Notes under the pieces: model-generated | Database searches by the model: none | Told to the model about the DNA's origin: nothing | What the model saw: only the letters and a program-made list of their open reading frames with translations | Translations under genes and position numbers: made by a program | Source: Actinomycetota bacterium | Lineage (GTDB): Bacteria > Actinomycetota > Actinomycetes > Nanopelagicales > Nanopelagicaceae | Reading direction: 5' to 3' | NCBI GenBank assembly: GCA_009698815.1 | Contig: WLPJ01000002.1 | Coordinates: forward strand, 62,001 to 126,000 | DNA: 64,000 nucleotides | In this document: one piece after another, positions 25,707 to 33,373 of the stretch | Position numbering within the stretch: the stretch's first letter is position 1 | How the letters are laid out: each line of letters starts with the position of its first letter

Positions 25707-26903
25707 ATGACGAACCCACAAATTAAACCTCCAGCCCTGGTATCTCCTGGACCTGCGCTGACTGTTGATGAAGTTCGCCGATATAGCCGCCATCTGATAA
25801 TTCCAGATGTTGCAATGGCTGGACAGCAACGGTTGATGAGCGCCAAAGTTCTATGCGTTGGTGCAGGTGGACTGGGTTCGCCGGCGCTGATGTACTTAGC
25901 AGCTGCTGGCATCGGAACTCTCGGAATTGTCGAATTCGATACTGTCGATGAATCAAATCTGCAACGTCAAATTATTCATGGCCAAAGTGATATCGGTAAG
26001 AGTAAGGCGCAATCGGCCAAGGCAAAAATTGCGGAGATTAATCCTTATGTAAATGTAGTAACTCACGAAGTTCGCTTAGATAACTCCAATGTGATGGAGA
26101 TATTTTCTCAATACGACATCATCGTTGATGGAACCGATAATTTTGCAACTCGGTATTTGGTAAATGATGCCTGCGTATTATTGAACAAGCCTTATGTTTG
26201 GGGATCCATTTATCGCTTTGATGGCCAAGCCAGTGTTTTTTGGGCTGAGTACGGACCTTGTTACCGTTGTCTTTATCCAGAACCTCCACCACCCGGAATG
26301 GTTCCAAGTTGTGCCGAAGGCGGCGTGCTTGGTGTTCTTTGCGCAACCATCGGATCTATTCAGACTACAGAGGCGATAAAAGTAATCACCGGCGTTGGCG
26401 ATCCAATGATTGGTTCGCTAATTATTTACGATGCGCTAGAAATGTCATTTAGAAAGATCAAGGTTCGCAAAGATCCAAATTGTCCATTATGTAGCCAGAA
26501 CCCAACCCAGACAGAATTATTGCCAGATTACGAGGCCTTCTGTGGCGTTTTATCAGATGCTGCAGAAGTTGCAGTTAAAGATTCGACAATCACAGTTACC
26601 GAACTTGCTGCAAAAATTGCCGGAAATGATAACTTCTATCTAGTCGATGTTCGTGAGCCAAGTGAATTTGAAATTGTTCGTATTCCAGGTTCGCACTTGA
26701 TTCCAAAACAAGGTTTCTTAGATGGCACCGTGCTCGCGACCATGCCACAAGATAAGCCAATAGTTCTGCATTGCAAGAGCGGTGTCAGATCGGCCGAATG
26801 TTTAGCGATTCTCAAAGGTGCTGGATTTTCAGATGCCACCCATGTGGCAGGTGGAGTCATCGCATGGGCTAAACAAATTGATAAATCATTACCGGTCTAT
26901 TAA
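25707..26903 (+). CDS. moeZ: Adenylyltransferase/sulfurtransferase MoeZ
   Basis: Activates sulfur-carrier proteins (ThiS/MoaD/CysO type) by adenylating the C-terminal glycine and then transferring sulfur. 398 residues: a ThiF/E1-like domain (CVGAGGLGSPALMYLAAAG, DGTDNFATRYLVND, zinc cysteines in GPCYRCLYP and PNCPLC) and a C-terminal rhodanese domain with the active-site loop HCKSGVRSAECL. ATG 25707 is chosen for its -10 spacing. The stop overlaps the mshB start by one base (TAATG). Confidence 0.95.
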   Translation: MTNPQIKPPALVSPGPALTVDEVRRYSRHLIIPDVAMAGQQRLMSAKVLCVGAGGLGSPALMYLAAAGIGTLGIVEFDTVDESNLQRQIIHGQSDIGKSKAQSAKAKIAEINPYVNVVTHEVRLDNSNVMEIFSQYDIIVDGTDNFATRYLVNDACVLLNKPYVWGSIYRFDGQASVFWAEYGPCYRCLYPEPPPPGMVPSCAEGGVLGVLCATIGSIQTTEAIKVITGVGDPMIGSLIIYDALEMSFRKIKVRKDPNCPLCSQNPTQTELLPDYEAFCGVLSDAAEVAVKDSTITVTELAAKIAGNDNFYLVDVREPSEFEIVRIPGSHLIPKQGFLDGTVLATMPQDKPIVLHCKSGVRSAECLAILKGAGFSDATHVAGGVIAWAKQIDKSLPVY

Positions 26904-27769
26904 TGCGTAGTTCTTATCAAGGTTTTCGCGCTTTATTGGTTCATGCTCATCCTGATGATGAAACTATCAACAACGGTGCAACCATGGCGTTATACGCCGC
27001 ACTCGGTGCACAAGTAACTCTTGTTACATGTACTCGCGGAGAAGAAGGTGAAATTCTCACCCCTGAGCTAAGCCATTTATCTAGCGCTGAATCCGATGCC
27101 CTTGGATCTCATCGCGAAATCGAACTTGCCAATGCAATGAGCGCACTTGGTATTAGAGATTTCAGATTCCTCGCGCAAGGCGCTAGAACTTATCGCGACA
27201 GCGGAATGATGGGAACGGATCCCAATAACCGCTCCGATGTCTTTTGGCAAGCAGATTTGGAAGAGGCTGCTGATTATTTAGTTGCAGTGATCGAAGAAGT
27301 TAAACCACATATTCTGATTACTTATGATGAAATTGGGGGATACGGCCACCCAGATCATATTCAAGCCCATCGGGTTGCGATGCGCGCATCTGAAAAATCT
27401 CAATGGCAAATTCAAAAAATTTACTGGAACACAATTCCTAAATCGGTGATTGCTGAAAGCATGGAAAAGTTAAAAGAGATCGGTTCAGATTTCTTCGGAA
27501 CAGATAACATTGATGAAATTGCCTTTGCAAAAGCTGACGAATTTATTGACGCCTTGGTTGACGGCAATTCTTATGTAGAACAGAAGATGGCAGCAATGAA
27601 AGCGCATCACACACAGATAGCTCTTGATGGACCTTTCTTCGCACTCTCCAATAACCTGGGGCTACAAGTCTGGGGTAATGAGTTCTACACATTAGTAAAA
27701 GGTGAAAAGGCGGCTCCATTTGATGAAGCCGGACGTGAATCGGATTTGTTCGCCGGAGTCATTGCCTAG
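26903..27769 (+). CDS. mshB: N-acetyl-GlcN-inositol deacetylase of mycothiol synthesis
   Basis: Zinc deacetylase of the LmbE/PIG-L family that makes GlcN-Ins, the second step of mycothiol synthesis. 288 residues with the zinc motif HAHPDDETINNGATM at the N-terminus, TCTRGEEGEIL, and the second His site GGYGHPDHIQAHRVA near residue 148. These features are typical of MshB rather than the amidase Mca. The following small membrane gene (Rv1171-like position) matches Mycobacterium. It shows the organism uses mycothiol. Confidence 0.93.
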   Translation: MRSSYQGFRALLVHAHPDDETINNGATMALYAALGAQVTLVTCTRGEEGEILTPELSHLSSAESDALGSHREIELANAMSALGIRDFRFLAQGARTYRDSGMMGTDPNNRSDVFWQADLEEAADYLVAVIEEVKPHILITYDEIGGYGHPDHIQAHRVAMRASEKSQWQIQKIYWNTIPKSVIAESMEKLKEIGSDFFGTDNIDEIAFAKADEFIDALVDGNSYVEQKMAAMKAHHTQIALDGPFFALSNNLGLQVWGNEFYTLVKGEKAAPFDEAGRESDLFAGVIA

Positions 27770-28084
27770 ATGAAGTATCTTTTTTCATTTCTTATAGGCG
27801 CGATAACCGCAGTGGCGGCGACATTCCTACATCTATTTCTGCCACCCTTCGGCATTGCGTTGGCAATCATTGGAACTTTTACATCCATCTGGTCTGTGGG
27901 ACGAACTTATAGGAAATCTAGATTTAAAATAATCGCAGCCCTTGGATGGAGTGCAATTTTTTTCCGAGCGTCTACTTTTGGTGCAGGAAAAGAAATATTT
28001 GTGCAAGGTGATAATTTAGGAAACGCCTACTTTTTCCTTTCTTTTCTGGCACTTACAATAGCCATCGCTTTACCGACTAATTAA
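27770..28084 (+). CDS. Small four-helix membrane protein downstream of mshB
   Basis: 104 residues with about four predicted membrane helices (LFSFLIGAITAVAATFLHLF, FGIALAIIGTFTSIWSVG, and two later) and no recognised catalytic motif. It starts directly after the mshB stop with no gap, and its stop overlaps the convergent cysS gene by 4 bases. A small membrane protein also follows mshB in Mycobacterium (Rv1171); homology is likely but not shown here. Confidence 0.75.
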   Translation: MKYLFSFLIGAITAVAATFLHLFLPPFGIALAIIGTFTSIWSVGRTYRKSRFKIIAALGWSAIFFRASTFGAGKEIFVQGDNLGNAYFFLSFLALTIAIALPTN

Positions 28085-29445
28085 ATCCAGCTCCAACTTT
28101 GTCCGGCAGGTCCATCGCTAATCGAAATACCTTGGGCCAAAAGTTCATCGCGCAGAAGATCACTTTGGCTCCAATTCTTGCCTTCGCGTGCCCCTGCTCT
28201 TTGGCTCAATAATGAAGCCTGCTCAGGTGAAAGGGGTTTCTTGATGGCTGCGCGAGTAAGTTCTAGCCCAAGCACCTGGTCTGCATGAAGAAATATGGCA
28301 CGTTTATCGTGCGCCAGAATTTGTAAATCTTTTTCTATAGCGCGCAACCGCACAATTGCGCGCGGTGTATCAAGATCTTTTTTGATTGCACTAGCAACTT
28401 CTGCGTCTGCAATGGCAGAGGTTTCCGAACCCCAAGCGGCTATTGAATTTCGCCATCTACGCAAAGTGGAATTTGCAGCTTCCAGAGCCTCCCAAGTCAG
28501 ATCCATTTGTGCGCGATAACGATTTTCCAATAGACAAAGCCTTAACGCCAAGGGATCAAGTCCGCGATCAATTACATCTTGTAACAGAACAACATTTCCA
28601 GAACTCTTTGACATCTTGCGGCCCTCAAAAAGTAAGTGCTCACCGTGTACCCACATGCCAACTGCCTCAGAATTAATTATTGAATTTGATTGCGCGCGTT
28701 CATTTTCATGGTGTGGAAATCTCAGGTCTATGCCACCCACGTGAACATCTATGCGGTCATCAAGTAATGAGAGTGACATCGCTGTGCACTCGATATGCCA
28801 TCCCGGAAAACCAAGCCCCCATGGTGAATCCCAGATCATTTCTGTGCGCGAACCAGCTGCTTTCCAGAGCGCCCAGTCGGCATGAAAACGTTTATCTCCC
28901 TCATCGGTAAATTCATAGTGATGGCCAGGCTTTAGCGAATCCAGACGATTGCCACTAATCGCGCCGTAGGTTTCAAAGGATCGAGAATCGAAGTAAACAG
29001 AACCGGCAGTCGTGGCATAAGCAAAGCCATCAGCGATTAATTTGGAGATGTATTGCTGCATCAAATTTATAGTTTCGCTGGCGCGGGGATATGCGCTCGC
29101 TGGCAGGACATTTAGCCGTTGTAAATCGTTATGGAACCCGGCTTCATATGCGCGAGCAATTTCAAAGGGATCACGCTTTTCCAGATGCGCCTGTTGGAGC
29201 ATTTTATCTTCACCTTGAACATCTTCTGACATATGCCCAACATCGGTTATGTTTTGAATAAAATTAACTTGCGCACCTTGTTGAATTAGCGCTCGATGAA
29301 TTACGTCCGCCAGTAAGAATGTTCTTAAATTGCCTACGTGAGCATCGCGATAGACGGTTGGACCACAGCAGTAAACGGTTACCCGTGATCCCGAAGACTC
29401 TATCTGGCTAACCTTTCTCGCCAAAGTGTCATATATAGAAATCAT
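28081..29445 (-). CDS. cysS: Cysteinyl-tRNA synthetase-type class I ligase
   Basis: 454 residues. Class I synthetase signatures: YCCGPTVYRDAHVGNLRT (HIGH-like HVGN with a zinc Cys), NITDVGHMSEDVQGEDKM, the zinc-site GFPGWHIECTAMS, FPHHENERAQS, and KMSKSSGN. These fit cysteinyl-tRNA synthetase. The closely related mycothiol enzyme MshC has a different start (CGITPYDATHLGH type), so cysS is preferred even though mshB is next door. The C-terminal anticodon region is short. Its start overlaps the upstream GNAT stop by one base. Confidence 0.82.
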   Translation of the reverse strand: MISIYDTLARKVSQIESSGSRVTVYCCGPTVYRDAHVGNLRTFLLADVIHRALIQQGAQVNFIQNITDVGHMSEDVQGEDKMLQQAHLEKRDPFEIARAYEAGFHNDLQRLNVLPASAYPRASETINLMQQYISKLIADGFAYATTAGSVYFDSRSFETYGAISGNRLDSLKPGHHYEFTDEGDKRFHADWALWKAAGSRTEMIWDSPWGLGFPGWHIECTAMSLSLLDDRIDVHVGGIDLRFPHHENERAQSNSIINSEAVGMWVHGEHLLFEGRKMSKSSGNVVLLQDVIDRGLDPLALRLCLLENRYRAQMDLTWEALEAANSTLRRWRNSIAAWGSETSAIADAEVASAIKKDLDTPRAIVRLRAIEKDLQILAHDKRAIFLHADQVLGLELTRAAIKKPLSPEQASLLSQRAGAREGKNWSQSDLLRDELLAQGISISDGPAGQSWSWI

Positions 29446-30419
29446 TACCTTACTTCCAAAGTTTCTAGTACGCGATAGACATATTTGTGATGAAGTCTAA
29501 ATCCCATCGAATCGTACAAGGCAAGCGCAGCAGCGTTTTCAAGATCCACTTGCAGTGCGATTTTTGTTGCTCCATCTTCTTTAGCTGCAGCCATTAAACG
29601 GAGCATTAGTTGCTGTGCCAGCCCTTTGCCACGATGAGATGGATCGACGAAGAGTCGCGTCGCCATCGCCCATGTTCCAAGGGTTGCGATTCGGCCAACA
29701 GCCTTGACGCTTTCTCCAGATTTAATAAGACCATATCTTGCTGGGTACCGTTGCATTAAGTTTTCTAGGCGGTGATCTGATTGCAGGCCTAGCCATTGCT
29801 CAGATGGATAGTCAAGAATCTCAAAATCATTTTGCGAAAACATTTCTGTCTCAATTAAATCTATATCTTTAATTAGGAATTGCGCCCCAACTTTTATTTG
29901 CCAGCCTTGGCTTTCTAGGTATTCATCTAGTTCATGATATATCGGAAGAGGTAATGTGAAAGTTGGAGTTAAACCCTTATCCCGATAACTCTTTATTACA
30001 TGCTCTACGGCATCGGCTAGCGCTAGGAGAGGTTCTCCGATTGGGCCGGCACCAATTGGGAGCACCGAATTTGCACGCATCGTAAATCCATCAGAAATGC
30101 GCAGGCGCCATTTTCCAAATTCAATAATTTCTGCGGCAGGCCAAGTGGTATCAGATAGTTTTTCTAATTCAATAATCCGCAGCGATAGCGGCGAACCTTT
30201 ACCAGCGCGATCGGGAAGTGGTTTAATTTCTCGCCAAATTGCGATGTCATCTTTAGAAAACGAAATTGCTTGAGATTTAGAATTTATCAATTCGTGCTCG
30301 CTCTGCAGAATTCCCACGATATCTCGCAAGCCGCCATCGGCTTCACGCAGTCTTATCGTGACCCTTTTGCCAATCGCCCCGCTCAACGGTGACGCAGATC
30401 CCTGGCTGGCTTCACTCAT
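29445..30419 (-). CDS. GNAT-family N-acetyltransferase with N-terminal SH3-like domain
   Basis: 324 residues. The first ~70 residues look like a small beta-barrel (KRVTIRLREADGGLRDIVGI); a GNAT fold occupies the C-terminus with the acetyl-CoA motif LFVDPSHRGKGLAQQLM near residue 255 and the ALALYDSMGF motif near 305. The architecture recalls actinobacterial acetyltransferases adjacent to the fdxC ferredoxin gene. The substrate is unknown; mycothiol synthase (MshD) has two GNAT domains and is longer in that region, so that name is not used. Confidence 0.85.
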   Translation of the reverse strand: MSEASQGSASPLSGAIGKRVTIRLREADGGLRDIVGILQSEHELINSKSQAISFSKDDIAIWREIKPLPDRAGKGSPLSLRIIELEKLSDTTWPAAEIIEFGKWRLRISDGFTMRANSVLPIGAGPIGEPLLALADAVEHVIKSYRDKGLTPTFTLPLPIYHELDEYLESQGWQIKVGAQFLIKDIDLIETEMFSQNDFEILDYPSEQWLGLQSDHRLENLMQRYPARYGLIKSGESVKAVGRIATLGTWAMATRLFVDPSHRGKGLAQQLMLRLMAAAKEDGATKIALQVDLENAAALALYDSMGFRLHHKYVYRVLETLEVR

Positions 30420-30425
30420 ATCGAT

Positions 30426-30431
30426 ACTTTA
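30426..30431 (-). promoter_or_regulatory. Leaderless -10 for the GNAT gene
   Basis: Reverse-strand TAAAGT, 6 bases before the ATG at 30419; the same hexamer precedes the MpaB-like gene. Confidence 0.5.
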
Positions 30432-30507
30432 ATCGGGCAACCTCGCCTCTGCATGGTTAGACTGAGCGCGATTGAATAGCAGGGCCAACCATTCTGGAGG
30501 TTAGATC

Positions 30508-30825
30508 GTGACTTATGTAATTGCCCAACCGTGCGTTGATGTTAAGGACAAATCCTGCATCGAGGAATGCCCAGTTGACTGTATCTACGAAGGCAATCGC
30601 ATGCTCTACATCCAACCTGACGAGTGCGTAGATTGTGGCGCTTGTGAGCCAGTCTGCCCAGTCGAAGCCATTTATTATGAAGATGACATCCCTTCACAGT
30701 GGAAAGACTCATCCAAAATCAATACCGAATTCTTCGTTGAACTCGGATCTCCTGGAGGCGCGGCCAAGGTTGGCTTAACAAATAGCGATCATCCAGATGT
30801 CCTAGCAATCCCACCAAAAGAATAG
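30508..30825 (+). CDS. fdxA: 7Fe-type ferredoxin
   Basis: 105-residue electron carrier of the FdxA/FdxC type with two cluster sites: [18 protein letters not shown] in the first 25 residues and the classic [15 protein letters not shown] near residue 40. The long C-terminal tail is typical of 7Fe-8S actinobacterial ferredoxins. Start GTG 30508 with a GGAGG ribosome site 8 bases upstream; unlike many neighbours this mRNA has a leader. It is followed by dapC, the same order as fdxC-dapC in Mycobacterium. Confidence 0.95.
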   Translation: MTYVIAQPCVDVKDKSCIEECPVDCIYEGNRMLYIQPDECVDCGACEPVCPVEAIYYEDDIPSQWKDSSKINTEFFVELGSPGGAAKVGLTNSDHPDVLAIPPKE

Positions 30826-30859
30826 TTGCACAGAGTCGCATAGCTAGCGCCTTCCAATT

Positions 30860-31933
30860 ATGCGCCAACCATTGCCAGATTTCCCGTGGGATGCGTTGGC
30901 ACCTTATGCGCAGAAGGCGCGCGAATTTGCTGGCGGAATAATCGATTTATCTCAAGGAACGCCAGTTGATTCCACTCCGCAAATAATTCAAAGCGCGCTG
31001 CGCGAAAGTGCTGATTCACCACGGTATCCCGTCACTGCTGGCACCAAAGAGTTACAGGATGCAATTCGCAATTGGGCCATTGCGCATCTAGGTGCAACAG
31101 GGGATTTTGATGTTCTGCCGGTAATCGGATCTAAAGAGCTAGTTGCCTGGCTGCCAACTCTTCTGCAAAGCCAAAGCGTTATTTATCCAGAAGTTGCATA
31201 CCCAACCTACTTAGTCGGAGCACTTTTGGCCCAAGCAAATCCAATTGCTGTCGGTGTCGACGCCGCAACTTGGCCAGTAGCGGATTTAGCTTGGGTTAAC
31301 TCACCGGCTAATCCAACTGGACGAGTGCATTCCGAAGTTGAACTTCGAGCAGCACTGAAATGGTCGCGCGAAAATTCTGCAACGCTTATTTGCGATGAGT
31401 GCTATATCGACTTTGGCGATACTGCTCAACCCACTTCACTTCTTAAATATACCGATGGCGATAATTCAAATGTGTTAGTGGTGCATTCACTTTCTAAACG
31501 CTCGTCAATGGCTGGCTATCGTGGTGCATTTCTAATTGGCGATAGCAAGTTAATTGCCCAAATTCGTGAAGTGCGCAAACATGCCGGGATGATGGTGCCG
31601 CTTCCAATTCAAAATGCGATGGTGACCGCGTTAAGCGATGAAAAGCATGTGCAAGAACAACGTGCTAGATATAACTTGCGTAGATCAATTTTGGCACCTG
31701 CGTTGCAATCCGCCGGTTTTAGAATCGATGAATCAGCCGCCGGTCTTTACATCTGGTGCACCAGATCAGAAGATGCTTGGCGCTCGGTTGATTGGTTGGC
31801 CCAGATCGGAATTTTGGCGACCCCCGGTAATTTCTATGGTCCACTTGGCGCATCTCATATTAGAGTTGCGATGACCGCATCTGATTTGCAGATAAATGAA
31901 GCGGCTGAGCGCATTATGAAAGCGGCTAAATAA
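30860..31933 (+). CDS. dapC: N-succinyldiaminopimelate aminotransferase-type enzyme
   Basis: Class I/II PLP aminotransferase, 357 residues, matching actinobacterial DapC next to ferredoxin: IDLSQGTPVDSTP, NSPANPTGRVHSEVEL, LICDECYIDFG and the PLP lysine in SLSKRSSMAGYRGAF near residue 215. In the lysine/DAP pathway it would act after DapD, also present in this window. The last base of its TAA is the first of the next gene's ATG. Confidence 0.88.
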   Translation: MRQPLPDFPWDALAPYAQKAREFAGGIIDLSQGTPVDSTPQIIQSALRESADSPRYPVTAGTKELQDAIRNWAIAHLGATGDFDVLPVIGSKELVAWLPTLLQSQSVIYPEVAYPTYLVGALLAQANPIAVGVDAATWPVADLAWVNSPANPTGRVHSEVELRAALKWSRENSATLICDECYIDFGDTAQPTSLLKYTDGDNSNVLVVHSLSKRSSMAGYRGAFLIGDSKLIAQIREVRKHAGMMVPLPIQNAMVTALSDEKHVQEQRARYNLRRSILAPALQSAGFRIDESAAGLYIWCTRSEDAWRSVDWLAQIGILATPGNFYGPLGASHIRVAMTASDLQINEAAERIMKAAK

Positions 31934-32901
31934 TGGCGATTGGTATTTTGCTAGTTGGTGGCTTTGGTACACGCCTTAAGCCACTGACAAATGAAACTCC
32001 AAAACCAATGTTGCCCGTGGGTGGCTTGCCAGTTACCGAACATCAATTACTTGCCGCTAAGAAAGCGGGGATTAATACAGTAATTCTGGCTACTTCCTAT
32101 CTTTCAGAAGTTTTTACACCTTACTTCGGTGATGGATCTAAATGGGGTATGAAATTACTTTATGCGGTGGAGAAAGAACCACTTGGCACGGGCGGGGCAA
32201 TCCGTAACGCAGCGGCCATGGTGGGTTTTACCAACACAGATGAAGAGTTTGTGATTTTCAATGGTGATGTTTTAAGTAAGCACAACATTGCTGCGCAACT
32301 AGCGCTCCATAAAGAACGCGGCGCAGATGCAACGCTGCACTTAATAGAAGTCGCCGATGCTCGCGCATTTGGTTGCGTGCCAACTGATACGACCGGGCGA
32401 GTTAAAGATTTCTTAGAAAAAATGGATAACCCAGTAACCAATGACATCAACGCAGGATGTTATGTATTTAGCCCATCGGTGATCTCTGAAATTCCTGAAG
32501 GAAAAGTCATCAGTATCGAGCGTGAAACATTTCCGCAGCTAGTTAAATCTGGACGGCCGATATATGGATATCGTGAGCAGTCTTATTGGCTCGATATTGG
32601 AACGCCAGCGGCGTTATTTAAGGGATCGCGCGATTTTGTTGGCGGAGATTTCTTGGCTGGTGTCGGCACCAATATTGCGGCGGGATCATCGCTCACTGGC
32701 GGCACTTCGATCGGTTCTGGCTCGGCCATTGGGGCTGGCTGCAAAATCTCAAATTCAATAATCGGGAACGGGGTTGTAGTTGGCGAAAACTGCACAATCA
32801 CCGATTCATTTATTCTCCATAATTCATTGATTAGCGCCAACTCAGAAATCATTGGAAAATATCTTTCTCCAAATGAAAATCTGCCAATTTCCACCAAATA
32901 A
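31933..32901 (+). CDS. Sugar-1-phosphate nucleotidyltransferase with beta-helix C-terminus
   Basis: 322 residues. The N-terminal nucleotidyltransferase signature LLVGGFGTRLKPLTNETPKP is followed by the metal/sugar motif VIFNGDVLSK and the NAGCYVFSP block; the C-terminus has hexapeptide repeats (left-handed beta-helix). In Mycobacterium the equivalent position upstream of whiB2 holds ManB/RmlA2 (Rv3264c), annotated as mannose-1-phosphate guanylyltransferase. That activity is plausible given the phosphohexomutase at 38180, but the nucleotide and sugar are not proven. Confidence 0.87.
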   Translation: MAIGILLVGGFGTRLKPLTNETPKPMLPVGGLPVTEHQLLAAKKAGINTVILATSYLSEVFTPYFGDGSKWGMKLLYAVEKEPLGTGGAIRNAAAMVGFTNTDEEFVIFNGDVLSKHNIAAQLALHKERGADATLHLIEVADARAFGCVPTDTTGRVKDFLEKMDNPVTNDINAGCYVFSPSVISEIPEGKVISIERETFPQLVKSGRPIYGYREQSYWLDIGTPAALFKGSRDFVGGDFLAGVGTNIAAGSSLTGGTSIGSGSAIGAGCKISNSIIGNGVVVGENCTITDSFILHNSLISANSEIIGKYLSPNENLPISTK

Positions 32902-32967
32902 GTCGATAAATCATCCCTAAATCGCAGATTTCAGCCACAATTTCCTAAATTTGACCCTTTCTTGGAC

Positions 32968-32996
32968 TTGACTAAAAGGGATTACACGCGTGTAAT
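32968..32996 (+). promoter_or_regulatory. whiB2-like promoter with palindromic operator over the -10
   Basis: -35 TTGACT (32968-32973), a 17-base spacer and -10 TGTAAT (32991-32996) form a near-ideal promoter. A perfect 16-bp palindrome, ATTACACGCGTGTAAT (32981-32996), covers the end of the spacer and the whole -10, so a bound dimer would block RNA polymerase. The transcript would have a leader of roughly 57 bases before the ATG at 33060. The regulator is unknown. Confidence 0.7.
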
Positions 32997-33059
32997 TCGT
33001 TATAGAGAAGCAGTGTTCATAGCGAGCGCTGCCAACAAAGGTCTTGAGGAGATTAGTCG

Positions 33060-33368
33060 ATGCCGATTCGTCCAGAAGCCACACCTACTGGCCATCCAAC
33101 AGCCCCTACTGCTGGTCCATCAATTAAATTAGCAAACGGAGAGAATGTTGAACTCTCTTGGCAAGAGCGCGCACTATGCGCACAGACAGATCCAGAAGCT
33201 TTCTTTCCTGAAAAAGGTGGCTCAACTCGTGAAGCAAAGCGCGTCTGCCTTTCTTGCGATGTTCGCCAAGAATGTTTGGAATACGCGCTTGCACATGACG
33301 AGCGTTTTGGAATCTGGGGTGGACTCTCCGAACGTGAGCGCCGCCGTTTGAAGCGCCGCCCAGCGTAA
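33060..33368 (+). CDS. WhiB-family iron-sulfur regulator (WhiB2/WhmD-like)
   Basis: 102-residue Wbl protein: four cluster cysteines in ALCAQTDPEAFFP and RVCLSCDVRQECLEYAL, then the GIWGGLSERERR turn and the basic tail KRRPA. Wbl proteins bind a [4Fe-4S] cluster and usually act through the principal sigma factor. The longer N-terminal extension and the position upstream of the glycosyltransferase, phosphohexomutase and sahH-mtrAB chain suggest the WhiB2/WhmD branch, linked to cell division in other Actinobacteria. GGAG ribosome site 9 bases upstream. Regulated by the palindrome-covered promoter above. Confidence 0.88.
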   Translation: MPIRPEATPTGHPTAPTAGPSIKLANGENVELSWQERALCAQTDPEAFFPEKGGSTREAKRVCLSCDVRQECLEYALAHDERFGIWGGLSERERRRLKRRPA

Positions 33369-33373
33369 CTCTT

